Shown: piece after piece, positions 19,062-28,515 of the stretch
Numbering within the stretch: the stretch's first letter is position 1
Layout: each line of letters opens with the position of its first letter
Origin: Cyanobium sp. NIES-981
GTDB taxonomy: Bacteria > Cyanobacteriota > Cyanobacteriia > PCC-6307 > Cyanobiaceae
Assembly: GCF_900088535.1 (NCBI RefSeq)
Contig: NZ_LT578417.1
Location: 682,001 to 746,000, forward strand
Reading direction: 5' to 3'
Length of the DNA stretch: 64,000 nucleotides
Notes under the pieces: model-generated
Told to the model about the DNA's origin: nothing
What the model saw: only the letters and a program-made list of their open reading frames with translations
Database searches by the model: none
Made by a program: the position numbers and the translations under genes

Positions 19062-19457
19062 TCAGCCGAAACACTGGAGCGGCAGAGGCCCCCAGGTGTC
19101 CTCTGCGTCAGGGTTGGCGCGGCTGTGGCCGGTGATCAGCACCCCTTCGCCCAGGCCATCCTCCAGGCGCAGACTGAACCGGCCGGTGCTCTGGTTCGCC
19201 TTGAGGAACACCGGCCCGTCCGTGGATTCCAGTTCCTCCCCGGAGGAATCGGGCGCCAGCGGGGGCCATCCGCAGGCGGCCTCCAGGGAGCGCAGGGTCT
19301 GAACCGCCTGCAGCGCGGTGGGGGCCATCACCCCCACCGTGAACCACTCACAGCGGCCCATGCGGGCGGCCAGCTCAGTGCGCAGGGCGGTGAGCTCGGC
19401 TGGATCGAGGCAAGGAGCCGTGCGCAGGGCGCGCAGGCTCCCCAGGGATGCGTGCAT
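19062..19457 (-). CDS. DUF1824 family protein
   Basis: 131 residues, ATG at 19457. It matches the cyanobacterial DUF1824 family, small soluble proteins of unknown role. Visible elements are LDPAELTALRTELAARM, EWFTVGVMAPTALQAVQTLR and a C-terminal block with VFLKANQSTGRFSLRLEDG and GVLITGHSR. It has no signal peptide or membrane segment. It lies between rpoD (upstream, 52-bp gap) and hemC (downstream, 85-bp gap) on the same strand. Confidence 0.82.
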   Translation of the reverse strand: MHASLGSLRALRTAPCLDPAELTALRTELAARMGRCEWFTVGVMAPTALQAVQTLRSLEAACGWPPLAPDSSGEELESTDGPVFLKANQSTGRFSLRLEDGLGEGVLITGHSRANPDAEDTWGPLPLQCFG

Positions 19458-19509
19458 GGGCCTCAGGGTGTCGGGCGGTGGGGAGGGAGCCCATCGCTTG
19501 ACCCAGCTC

Positions 19510-20901
<1,392 letters not shown>

Positions 20902-21095
20902 CGACGAAAGGTGGGGGAGGGACAGGAAGAGAAGGCTGCGGGACGGGCAGCGGAACAGGGGTCCAGTCGCCAACGGCCAGGAAGCGACACAGGAGTCCGC
21001 GACCGGAAGGTCGGCGCCCGCTCAGGGGGACAGACCGTGGGCCGGAGCCGCTGGGATCGGGACGAGCCAGGCGGCACGGCGAGGCTGTGGACAGC

Positions 21096-21118
21096 GACGC
21101 TCTAGGGAGAGACGCTCT
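21096..21118. repeat. direct repeat GACGCTCT, 15-bp period
   Basis: GACGCTCT occurs at 21096-21103 and 21111-21118, each followed by a G-rich stretch (AGGGAGA and GGGGAGG), forming an imperfect 15-bp tandem repeat in the rpoD upstream region. It is a possible regulator binding site; no family is assigned. Confidence 0.55.
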
Positions 21119-21254
21119 GGGGAGGGAGTCGGCTTCATCCGCAAGGAGAGGGAGCCTGGAGAGGTGGGCGCAAGGGCTTGACGGGCCAGGGAAGGTTTGT
21201 CAATGAGGAATGGAGCCGGAGCTGTTTCCGTGCGCGCACGCGGCAGGCCGGGGT

Positions 21255-21279
21255 GGTGCGGTCTGCCGGTGCGGTCTGC
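21255..21279. repeat. 12-bp direct repeat, 13-bp period
   Basis: GGTGCGGTCTGC is present at 21255-21266 and again at 21268-21279, separated by one base, about 180 bp upstream of the priA start. A 13-bp period is not helical, so replication slippage is as likely as a binding site. Confidence 0.6.
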
Positions 21280-21459
21280 AGCAATGGAAGGAGGTGGTGG
21301 CCGGGGCCGGATGCAGGGCTGTCAGGGGTGGTCGCAGACAGGAGGCGCAATGGGAGGGTGTCTCCCCGGCTCTCTTCTTGTCTTCCCTCTGGACGGAACT
21401 CTGCCTGGTTCCGACGGCAGCCTGTGAGCTGCCCAACAGCTCCATCCTATGAATGGCCC

Positions 21460-23700
21460 GTGCCGAATGCAAGTTTGGTGAGCCAATGGCTCCAGATCTG
21501 GCTGGAGGCCGGACGCGAAGGACAGGTGTTCACCTATGCGAACCCCCAGGAACTCCCTCTGCGGATCGGCGATCTTGTCCAGGTGCGCCTGCAGGGCCGG
21601 CGCCACAGCGGCCTGGTGGTGGCCCAACTCCCCAGTCTCCCCGGGGAGCTGCTGGGAAAAACCCTGCAGCCGGTGGAGCTGGTGCTCCAGCACGCCGCTG
21701 TGGATCCTCAGTGGCATGCCCTGATCGCACAGGTGGCTGAGCAATGCCACACCAGCGGCTTCAAAACCCTCAAGAGCGCCCTCCCCCCCGGCTGGCTGGG
21801 GCAGCGGCACCAACGGGGCCAGGGGGGGCCTCCCACCATCGCCGCCGTGCAGCTCGGGCGGCCGCCGGAGGCAGGGGAGCGTCTCACCCAGCGCCAACGC
21901 CAGCTGCTCGACCATCTGGCGCGGTGTCCCTCCCCCGTTCCCCTGCGGAGACTGTGCGGTGCCGCAGGCTTCAGCCGGGCCGTGCTGCAGGCTGTGGAGA
22001 AGCGCGGCCTGGTGGAACGGCTGCTGCTGGAGGCCGGCGACGCCAGCGACGCGATCGCGCCAGCCCTGGAACCGCCCCAGCCCCTCACCGCACCCCAGCG
22101 GCAGGCCGTGGAGGCCATCACCACCGCCCCCCCCGGGCAGGCCTTTCTGCTCTGGGGTGTGACCGGATCCGGCAAGACCGAGGTGTACCTGCAGGCGGCG
22201 GCCCACTGCCTGCGGCAGGGCCGCAGCGTGCTGCTGCTGACCCCGGAGATCGGCCTGATTCCCCAGTTGCTGGACCGTTGCCGGCGACGCTTCGGAGCGA
22301 CCGTGGTGGAGTACCACAGCGGCCTGGGCGAGGCCGAGCGGATCGCGGCGTGGCGACGCTGCCTGCGGGGGGAGGGTCTGGTGGCCGTGGGCACCCGCTC
22401 CGCGGTGTTCCTGCCCCTGGGCCAGCCAGGCCTGATCGTGCTGGATGAGGAACACGACAGCTCCTACAAGCAGGAGAGCCCCATGCCCTGCTACCACGCC
22501 CGGGATGTGGCCCGGCTGCGGGCGGAGCAGACGGGGGCCTGGCTGGTGCTGGGCAGTGCCACCCCGGCGGTGGAAACCTGGCTGGCCTGCCAGGGCAAGG
22601 CAGGCGATCCGACCCGGCTGCTGAGCCTCAGCGAGCGGATCGGCGGACGGCCCCTGCCGCCCGTGCGGCTGGTGGACATGCGTCAGGAACTGGCCGAGGG
22701 TCACCGGCGCCTGCTGAGCCGCCCGCTGCTGCAGCGGCTGGAGGGGATCCGGGAGCGCGGCGAGCAGGCCGTGGTGCTGGTGCCCCGGCGGGGTTACCGC
22801 ACCTTCCTGAGCTGCCGCAGTTGCGGGGAAGCGGTGCTGTGTCCCCACTGCGATGTGGCACTCACCGTCCACCGCTCAGCGGGCGGGCACGAGTGGCTGC
22901 GCTGCCACTGGTGTGACCACCGCACGGAGATGGAGGCCCGTTGCGGCCATTGCGGGTCCACGGCCTTCAAACCCTTCGGAGCCGGAACCCAGCGGGTGAT
23001 GGAGCAACTGGCCGGCGAACTGGAGGGGTTGCGCGTCCTGCGCTTCGATCGGGACACCACCCGCGGCCGCGATGGTCATCGCCGGCTGCTGGCACGGTTC
23101 GCCGCTGGTGACGCCGACGTGCTGGTGGGCACCCAGATGCTGGCCAAGGGCATGGATCTGCCCCAGGTCACCCTGGCGGCGGTTCTGGCCGCCGATGGGC
23201 TGCTGCACCGTCCCGACCTGCGCTCCTCCGAGCAGTGCCTGCAGCTGCTGCTGCAGCTGGCCGGCAGGGCCGGGCGTGGCGAGCGGCCCGGCGAGGTGCT
23301 GGTGCAGACCTACTGCCCCGAGCACCCGGTGATCCGGCACCTGGTGGACGGCCGCTACGACCGCTTCCTGGACGAAGAAATCGCCCTGCGCCGCAGCGGC
23401 GGGCTGGTGCCGTTCAGCCGGGCCTGCCTGCTGCGCTTCAGCGGCAGCGGCAGCGGCGCCACGGCCACGGCCGCCGCCAGCATGGCCGAGCTGCTGCGCC
23501 CGGCCCTGGAGCGGAGCGGATGGTGCCTGATCGGCCCCGCCCCTGCCCCGGTGGCGCGGGTGGCGGGCCGCAGCCGCTGGCAACTGCTGTTGCACGGCCC
23601 GGCCCACTCCGGGCTGCCCCTGCCCCCGGAGGCCGAGCTGCGCCAGGTGCTCCCGGCCGGCGTGGGCCTGGCCATCGACCCGGACCCGCTCAGCCTCTAG
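21460..23700 (+). CDS. priA: primosomal protein N' (PriA helicase)
   Basis: Replication-restart DNA helicase, 746 residues from GTG 21460. Order of elements: N-terminal DNA-binding domain (ANPQELPLRIGDLVQVRLQG), Walker A LLWGVTGSGKTEVYL, DEEHDSSYKQE (DEAH-type box), a zinc module with eight Cys (CRSCGEAVLCPHC, then CHWCDH and CGHCG), and helicase motifs V-VI (GTQMLAKGMDLPQVTLAAVL, QLAGRAGRG). The start is uncertain; GTG 21478 is an alternative. Its TAG stop shares the tetranucleotide CTAG with the convergent DUF3153 gene. No neighbouring replication genes except ssb, 3 kb away. Confidence 0.96.
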   Translation: MPNASLVSQWLQIWLEAGREGQVFTYANPQELPLRIGDLVQVRLQGRRHSGLVVAQLPSLPGELLGKTLQPVELVLQHAAVDPQWHALIAQVAEQCHTSGFKTLKSALPPGWLGQRHQRGQGGPPTIAAVQLGRPPEAGERLTQRQRQLLDHLARCPSPVPLRRLCGAAGFSRAVLQAVEKRGLVERLLLEAGDASDAIAPALEPPQPLTAPQRQAVEAITTAPPGQAFLLWGVTGSGKTEVYLQAAAHCLRQGRSVLLLTPEIGLIPQLLDRCRRRFGATVVEYHSGLGEAERIAAWRRCLRGEGLVAVGTRSAVFLPLGQPGLIVLDEEHDSSYKQESPMPCYHARDVARLRAEQTGAWLVLGSATPAVETWLACQGKAGDPTRLLSLSERIGGRPLPPVRLVDMRQELAEGHRRLLSRPLLQRLEGIRERGEQAVVLVPRRGYRTFLSCRSCGEAVLCPHCDVALTVHRSAGGHEWLRCHWCDHRTEMEARCGHCGSTAFKPFGAGTQRVMEQLAGELEGLRVLRFDRDTTRGRDGHRRLLARFAAGDADVLVGTQMLAKGMDLPQVTLAAVLAADGLLHRPDLRSSEQCLQLLLQLAGRAGRGERPGEVLVQTYCPEHPVIRHLVDGRYDRFLDEEIALRRSGGLVPFSRACLLRFSGSGSGATATAAASMAELLRPALERSGWCLIGPAPAPVARVAGRSRWQLLLHGPAHSGLPLPPEAELRQVLPAGVGLAIDPDPLSL

Positions 23701-24818
23701 GCCGGCAGCTGGGGCAGACCGAAACCGAGCTGCTGACGCAGCCGCGCCAGCAGCAGCGCCAGCAGCAGCGCGACACCGATGGCCAGGGCGCCCAGCCCGA
23801 GCGGGTTCCAGCGCCAGCAGTGCACGTCCAGCCGGTTGTCAGCTCCGAGCTGCAGGGGCCAGCGCACGCCGCGATCGACTGCGAGGGGAACGGCCGATCG
23901 CGGCGTGGCCAGGCGCACGGCGGCCGGAGCGAGGGGAGAGAGGTCGAGGCTGAAGTCTGCCCCGGGCAGGGGATCGGCGCGGCGGAGATCCACGCCAATG
24001 ACCAGGTGCTGGCGCACCCCCACCAGCCAGTTGCGTTCCTCCCACTGCAGCCGGGGAGCCGGCAGGTCGAGGCCAGCCAGGCGGCCGGCCTCGGTGATGG
24101 TCTCGCCCAGCTGCTGCAACGCGGCGCCGGCCGGCAGCACCGGACCCACCAGGTGATCCACGCCCGGCCGTTCCGGGGCGGTGGGGCGCAGACCGGCCTG
24201 CCGCAGCGCCTCCAGCAGGGCCTGTTCCCAGGGCGTGGCCACAGCGGCGGGATCGCGCACCAGCCGCTCCCCCACCTGCAGCCGGCCGGGGGAATGGAAG
24301 GTGAGTTCCGCATGCACTGCACCGCACCCCCCCAGCAGCACGGTGAGCAGCAGCAGGGCAAGGGCCACGGCCGCAAAGCCGAGCGGAGGCCGGGTCGGCC
24401 CCACCGGCGGTGGGGGGGGCGGCGGTGGACGCCGCTGCCGCCGCCGCCGGCTGGCGAGCTGCTGCAGGCGGCCGGCCACCGGCTCGGCCTCGCCGAGATC
24501 CGGCAGGGTGAGCGACCAGTGGCGCGGCCGCTCCAGGGCCGGCGCCTCGAGCACCTCCAGCAGATCCCGGGCCTGGGCCCGCAGGGTCGCGTCGCTGCAC
24601 CGCTTCACCTGCCGGCAGCAGGCCATGGCCCGCACGGTGTTGCCCTGCCCCATCCAGGCGGTGGCCATGAGCAGCTGCAGCTGGGCCCCATCGGGACTGG
24701 CCGGCGGGTAGCTGGCGACCAGGGGCTCGAGGCTGCGCAGCACCTGGCCGTAGTCACCCCGCTCCAGGCGTTGTCGGGCTTCGCGGAAGGGATCGTCTGA
24801 CAAGGGATCGTCTGACAT
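23697..24818 (-). CDS. DUF3153 family membrane protein with TPR-like N-terminus
   Basis: 373 residues of the cyanobacterial DUF3153 family; function unknown. Residues 1-95 form a TPR-like helical region (FREARQRLERGDYGQVLRSL, MATAWMGQGNTVRAMACCRQ). Next come a run of Arg and then Pro, a lipoprotein-like membrane segment ending LLGGCG, an extracytoplasmic beta-rich domain starting AELTFHSPGRLQVGERL, and a C-terminal helix LGLGALAIGVALLLALLLA. It thus spans the membrane twice with the DUF3153 domain outside the cytosol. It follows argB by 18 bp and probably shares its transcript. Confidence 0.8.
   Translation of the reverse strand: MSDDPLSDDPFREARQRLERGDYGQVLRSLEPLVASYPPASPDGAQLQLLMATAWMGQGNTVRAMACCRQVKRCSDATLRAQARDLLEVLEAPALERPRHWSLTLPDLGEAEPVAGRLQQLASRRRRQRRPPPPPPPPVGPTRPPLGFAAVALALLLLTVLLGGCGAVHAELTFHSPGRLQVGERLVRDPAAVATPWEQALLEALRQAGLRPTAPERPGVDHLVGPVLPAGAALQQLGETITEAGRLAGLDLPAPRLQWEERNWLVGVRQHLVIGVDLRRADPLPGADFSLDLSPLAPAAVRLATPRSAVPLAVDRGVRWPLQLGADNRLDVHCWRWNPLGLGALAIGVALLLALLLARLRQQLGFGLPQLPA
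24788..24817. repeat. perfect 15-bp in-frame tandem duplication at the DUF3153 N-terminus
   Basis: AGGGATCGTCTGACA occurs twice without a gap (24788-24802, 24803-24817). Read on the minus strand it encodes S-D-D-P-L followed by S-D-D-P-F directly after the initiator Met, so the gene has gained five residues by duplication. Confidence 0.85.
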
Positions 24819-24836
24819 CAGAGCGGCTCCGCCGGT

Positions 24837-25733
24837 TCAGGGCTCCAGCAGGTGGGGACTGCCCACCACCATGGTGCCGATACCGGCATCGGTGAACACC
24901 TCCAGCAGCAGGGCGTGGGGGATGCGTCCGTCCACGATGTGGGCCGCCCCCACCCCCTGGGCCAGGGCCCGGATGCAGCACTCGGTCTTGGGGGTCATGC
25001 CCCCCTCCACCACGCCGCTGGCGATCAGCTCCCGGGCACCGGCGAGCGTGAGCTGGCGCACCAGCGTGGAGGGATCCTGGCGATCGCGCAGGATGCCGGG
25101 GGTGTCGGTGAGCAGGATCAGCTTCTCGGCCTGCAGCGCCGCCGCCAGCTCCCCGGCCACCGTGTCGGCATTGATGTTGTGGGCCTGGCCCTCGTGGTCG
25201 GCGGCCACGCTGGAGATCACGGGGATGTAGCCGGCCTCGAGCAGCGGAAACAACACGGCGGGATTCACCGCCGCCACCTCCCCCACCAGCCCGTTGCGGC
25301 CCTCGCCGTAGGGACGGGCCGTCACCAGGGAGCCATCGCTGCCGCACAGGCCCACGGCGCGGCCACCCAGCTTGTTGAGGCCGTTGACGATGTGCTTGTT
25401 GACACGGCCCACCAGCACCATCTCCACCACGTCCATGGTCTCGGGGGTGGTGACCCGCAGGCCGCCGCGGAACTCCGGCTGGATGTTCAGGCGCCCGAGC
25501 CAGTCGTTGATCTCCGGGCCGCCGCCATGCACGATCACGGGCCGCACCCCCACCGAGGTGAGCAGCACCAGGTCGCGGTAGACCGCATCGCGCAGGTCCT
25601 CACGGGCCATGGCGGCGCCGCCGTACTTCACCACCACCCGGCGGCCGCTGAACCGCTGGATGTAGGGCAGGGCCTCGCTGAGCACCGAGACCCGCAGGGC
25701 ATCGGTCTGGCTGATGACGACGTCGGAACTCAC
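24837..25733 (-). CDS. argB: acetylglutamate kinase
   Basis: 298 residues, ATP:N-acetyl-L-glutamate phosphotransferase, second step of arginine synthesis. Motifs: [49 protein letters not shown], and [11 protein letters not shown]. The N-terminal helix before the kinase core ([20 protein letters not shown]) is the feature of arginine-inhibited, PII-regulated hexameric enzymes, so control by GlnB is likely (family knowledge). It is probably cotranscribed with DUF2854 upstream and DUF3153 downstream. Confidence 0.98.
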   Translation of the reverse strand: MSSDVVISQTDALRVSVLSEALPYIQRFSGRRVVVKYGGAAMAREDLRDAVYRDLVLLTSVGVRPVIVHGGGPEINDWLGRLNIQPEFRGGLRVTTPETMDVVEMVLVGRVNKHIVNGLNKLGGRAVGLCGSDGSLVTARPYGEGRNGLVGEVAAVNPAVLFPLLEAGYIPVISSVAADHEGQAHNINADTVAGELAAALQAEKLILLTDTPGILRDRQDPSTLVRQLTLAGARELIASGVVEGGMTPKTECCIRALAQGVGAAHIVDGRIPHALLLEVFTDAGIGTMVVGSPHLLEP

Positions 25734-25819
25734 GGCGGAGCGGAGGGTGGAGGAACACAGGAGCGGCCGGGGGGCAGACCACGGCAGGCAGGCGGGCAGA
25801 GGGGACTCCGGGCCTGAAC

Positions 25820-26362
25820 TCAGGACGGTTGCACCCAGAGGCGCAGCGTGAAGCGGCCGGGCTCCCGGGGGTCCAGCGCGCAGGCCAGGCCTTGGCCGAA
25901 GAATCTGCCGAGCCGCTCCTGCTGGGCCTGCCAGCGCTCGAAGGGCACGGCGCCTGTCTCGAAGTTCAGCTTCAGGCCGTAGTGGCCCTGTTCCTCGATC
26001 TCCTCCACGGCCACCAGCTGGGGGGGGGTGTCGTCGTCCCAGAGCTTCAGCACCTCGAGGGAACTCTCCAGATGGGCCTTCTGGCCGTAGCGCCAGCGCA
26101 TCACATCGGCCAGCAGCTTGCGCAGGGGCTCACTCTCGGGCTGCTCGCGCAGGTGCCGGAAGCGCGCCGCCGGCGTGACCCGCATGGGCGGCGGCAACTC
26201 CGACGATTTCAGGGCCAGGCCCCCCAGCAGGATCGGGATGCCGTAAAAGATGGTGGGCAGGCTGAGGTTGGGATTGCCGGTGGCGTAACCGATCCAGCCG
26301 ATCACCGAGAGGGCGGCTCCCGCCACCGTGACCAGGCTGCCAGGAGAGAGAAGTGCTTGCAT
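25820..26362 (-). CDS. DUF2854 family membrane protein
   Basis: 180 residues from ATG 26362 ([10 protein letters not shown]). Two close membrane helices, [19 protein letters not shown] and [17 protein letters not shown], are followed by a soluble domain ([40 protein letters not shown]). This matches DUF2854, shared by cyanobacteria and chloroplasts; function unknown. In-frame codons upstream of 26362 look non-coding. It is followed by argB after 86 bp and diverges from a small gene at 26397. Confidence 0.8.
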   Translation of the reverse strand: MQALLSPGSLVTVAGAALSVIGWIGYATGNPNLSLPTIFYGIPILLGGLALKSSELPPPMRVTPAARFRHLREQPESEPLRKLLADVMRWRYGQKAHLESSLEVLKLWDDDTPPQLVAVEEIEEQGHYGLKLNFETGAVPFERWQAQQERLGRFFGQGLACALDPREPGRFTLRLWVQPS

Positions 26363-26396
26363 GACGCCATCTTCCTGTATGCCGCGAGCCCCCGAG

Positions 26397-26639
26397 ATGA
26401 CCAGCCAGCCCCACCCGCCCGAGCCAGGCAGCGCGGCTGCCGCCGCCGGAGCCACACCCGCTGCGCCGGAACCCTCCACCGCGGATCTGATCACCCAGCT
26501 CCAGGCCGACAGGCTCTGGCTGCTGCGCCAGATCGATGCCGGCGCCTGGCCAGCCTGGAGGCTGGACCTGGCGGCCCTGGAGCGGGAACTCGGCGAACTG
26601 CTCGACCGGGTGGCGGAGGTGCAGGAACCGTCGAGCTGA
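26397..26639 (+). CDS. small hypothetical protein, 80 aa
   Basis: ATG 26397 (MTSQPHPPEPG); ATG 26379 would add six residues. After a Pro/Ala-rich leader comes a compact helical pair, LITQLQADRLWLLRQIDAG and AWRLDLAALERELGELLDRV, with heptad-like Leu spacing suggesting a coiled coil or helical hairpin. It has no membrane segment. It converges with ssb seven bases away. It looks like a lineage-restricted small protein; no family recognised. Confidence 0.55.
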   Translation: MTSQPHPPEPGSAAAAAGATPAAPEPSTADLITQLQADRLWLLRQIDAGAWPAWRLDLAALERELGELLDRVAEVQEPSS

Positions 26640-26646
26640 AGCCTGC

Positions 26647-27159
26647 TCAGAAGGGGATGTCGTCGTCGCCCTCGGGCAGATCGGGCACCAGGGGAGAGGC
26701 ATTCCAGCTGGGCGGCTCGGCAGCCGGGGCCGGGGCCCCGGTGGCCGGAGCCGGCGAACGGCGGGGCTGGGGTCGCGCCGGAGCCGCGGCCATGGCGGTC
26801 GGCGCGGCGGACGCCGCAGGGGGCATCCCCGGACCGCCGCCGGCCTGCCCCGCAGCGGCGCCGAGCGGATGCAGGCGGGAGAGGGTGAACTCGGCCCGCT
26901 TTTCCTTGATGCCGTCCGGACGGGTGACGGTGTTCATCCGCAGCCGGCCCTCGATCATCAGGCGCTGGCCCACCTGCACCCGGTTCTGCAGGTCCTGCGC
27001 CAGGTTGCCCCAGCCCACCACCTTCAGCTGCCCGGGAGGATCGTCGGGACGCAGGCCCTCCAGCTGCACCGCCATCTCGGCCACCGGCGTCTGGTTGTCC
27101 TGGGTGTAGCGAACCTGGGGAGCCTCGAGCACATCAACTTCCAGCAGACAATGGTTCAC
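26647..27159 (-). CDS. ssb: single-stranded DNA-binding protein
   Basis: 170 residues from GTG 27159 (VNHCLLEVDVL). It has the OB-fold pattern (RYTQDNQTPVAEMAVQLEG, LKVVGWGNLAQDLQNRVQVG, then LMIEGRLRMNTV). A Pro/Ala-rich disordered linker follows, with the acidic tip GDDDIPF that recruits partner proteins, so it is a replicative-type SSB. The first beta strands are shorter than in E. coli Ssb. It is divergent from cobK with a 32-bp gap, so their promoters must overlap the coding starts. Confidence 0.93.
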   Translation of the reverse strand: MNHCLLEVDVLEAPQVRYTQDNQTPVAEMAVQLEGLRPDDPPGQLKVVGWGNLAQDLQNRVQVGQRLMIEGRLRMNTVTRPDGIKEKRAEFTLSRLHPLGAAAGQAGGGPGMPPAASAAPTAMAAAPARPQPRRSPAPATGAPAPAAEPPSWNASPLVPDLPEGDDDIPF

Positions 27160-27191
27160 TCGCCTTCGACCAGCGGATCCTCCCCATCCTG

Positions 27192-28049
27192 ATGCAAGGG
27201 GGCAGCCAGCACCAGTTCGTGACGCCACGGCCGCCACAGCCTGCGCCCCTGCCGCCAGCGGCGGGGCAGGGGCGCAGGCTGTGGATGTTCGCGGGTACCG
27301 GGGAAGGTCCGGGGCTGGCACAGCAGCTGCAGGCCCAGGGCTGGCGCCTGCGCGTGAGCGTGGTGGATCCGGCCGCTGGGAAACCCTACGAACAGCTCAG
27401 CGCTGTGGAGATCAGCGTGGGTGCCCTCGCCGGCGTGGGGGCTCTGCGCACTGCCCTGGAGGAGGCGGAAGCCCGCAGCGATCCCTTCGCCCTGGTGATC
27501 GATGCCACCCATCCCTTCGCCGAGCGGATCCACACGACGCTGCAACAGGGATGCGCGGCCAGTGGAACGCCGCTGCTGCGCCTCTCGAGGCCGCCCTGCA
27601 GGCTGGGGCCCGGCTGCACGGTGCTGCCAGAACTGGCTCACCTTTCCAGCCTGGATCTGAGCGGCAGGCGCCTGCTGCTGGCGATCGGAGCGCGCCGGCT
27701 GCCGGAGGCGGTGGCCTGCACGGCCGGAGCCGTGCACCACGCGCGCCTGTTGCCGAACGCCCACAGCCTGCAGCAGGCCATGGCGGCGAGGCTTGCCCCC
27801 CAGCGGGTGGCCTGCCTGCGTCCCACGGCGGAGGGGTCGATCGAGGCCGCCCTGGTGAGGCGCTGGGGGATTGAGGTGATCCTGGTGCGCCAGTCGGGCG
27901 GTGAACCCGAGCGGCGATGGCATCGGCTCGCCGCCCGGCACGGCTGCCGGCTGCTGCTGCTGCAGCGGCCGGAGCCAGGGTCCGACGTACCCGCGCTGAG
28001 TGGCTCCGAGCTGCTGCGCGATCTGGCCCAGTGGCGCCCTCCGGGCTGA
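27192..28049 (+). CDS. cobK: precorrin-6A reductase (CobK/CbiJ)
   Basis: 285 residues. It reduces the macrocycle of precorrin-6A (or the cobalt form) with NAD(P)H in corrin ring synthesis. Features: MFAGTGEGPGLAQQLQAQGW at the N-terminus (the first about 30 residues before it may be a spurious extension; ATG 27285 is an alternative start), ALVIDATHPFAERIHTTL, and the C-terminal EVILVRQSGG. A Gly-rich dinucleotide site is present. cutA follows 52 bp downstream. cobO lies elsewhere in this window, consistent with de novo B12 or pseudo-B12 synthesis. No cobalamin riboswitch is visible upstream. Confidence 0.9.
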   Translation: MQGGSQHQFVTPRPPQPAPLPPAAGQGRRLWMFAGTGEGPGLAQQLQAQGWRLRVSVVDPAAGKPYEQLSAVEISVGALAGVGALRTALEEAEARSDPFALVIDATHPFAERIHTTLQQGCAASGTPLLRLSRPPCRLGPGCTVLPELAHLSSLDLSGRRLLLAIGARRLPEAVACTAGAVHHARLLPNAHSLQQAMAARLAPQRVACLRPTAEGSIEAALVRRWGIEVILVRQSGGEPERRWHRLAARHGCRLLLLQRPEPGSDVPALSGSELLRDLAQWRPPG

Positions 28050-28101
28050 TCCGGGGGCTGATCCGGGAGCAGCATGGGCTGAGCCTGATCCGCCCGCCCC
28101 G

Positions 28102-28515
28102 ATGGTGCCTACCGATCCGCAGCACCAGACCGTTCCCCCCGGCGGGGATCTGGTGCTGGCGCTCACCACCGAAGCCAGTGCTGCATTGGCCGAAGCCCTG
28201 GCCACCGCCGTGCTGGAAGCGGAGCTGGCGGCCTGCGTGGTCCTCACCCCGTGCCGTTCGCTCTATCGCTGGCAGGGGGGCCTGGAGCACAGCCAGGAGG
28301 TGCAGTTGCTGATCAAGTCCCACCCCAGCCGGCTGGAGGCCCTGGGGCGGCTGGTGCATGAGCGCCACAGCTACGAAACGCCGGAGTGGATCACCTGGCC
28401 CGCCCAGGCGAGCGGCGCCTACGGGGCGTGGCTGAACGCCAGCTGCGGACCTGCCCCGCACGACGCGCCTAGGCCGCCTGATCAGCCCTGCAGTGGGTCT
28501 CCATCAGCGCCTTGA
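28102..28515 (+). CDS. cutA: CutA1 divalent-cation tolerance-like protein
   Basis: 137 residues from ATG 28102. A PII-like trimeric fold: LVLALTTEASAALAEALATA, LEAELAACVVLTPCRSLYRW, EHSQEVQLLIKSHPSRLEAL, ETPEWITWP. These are all CutA1 blocks, with the Trp/Tyr core residues present. The role is obscure (metal tolerance, protein anchoring). After the conserved end the frame runs on about 30 residues (PHDAPRPPDQP) and overlaps the 3' end of the convergent adenosine kinase gene by 47 bp. Confidence 0.92.
   Translation: MVPTDPQHQTVPPGGDLVLALTTEASAALAEALATAVLEAELAACVVLTPCRSLYRWQGGLEHSQEVQLLIKSHPSRLEALGRLVHERHSYETPEWITWPAQASGAYGAWLNASCGPAPHDAPRPPDQPCSGSPSAP

Larger units (their letters stand above)
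20902..21459. other. 558-bp divergent intergenic region between rpoD and priA
   Basis: No frame here looks coding. It holds two direct-repeat pairs (21096-21118 and 21255-21279) and, reading toward rpoD, a TTGACA hexamer whose + strand complement lies near 21199-21204 but without a good -10 at 17 bases. Long leaders are common for group 1 sigma genes. The stretch closest to priA (21360-21450) is relatively pyrimidine-rich. Confidence 0.5.

Noticed and set aside
27160-27191. Cobalamin riboswitch upstream of cobK
   Set aside because: The gap to ssb is only 32 bp, too short for a B12 riboswitch, and no B12-box-like sequence is visible.
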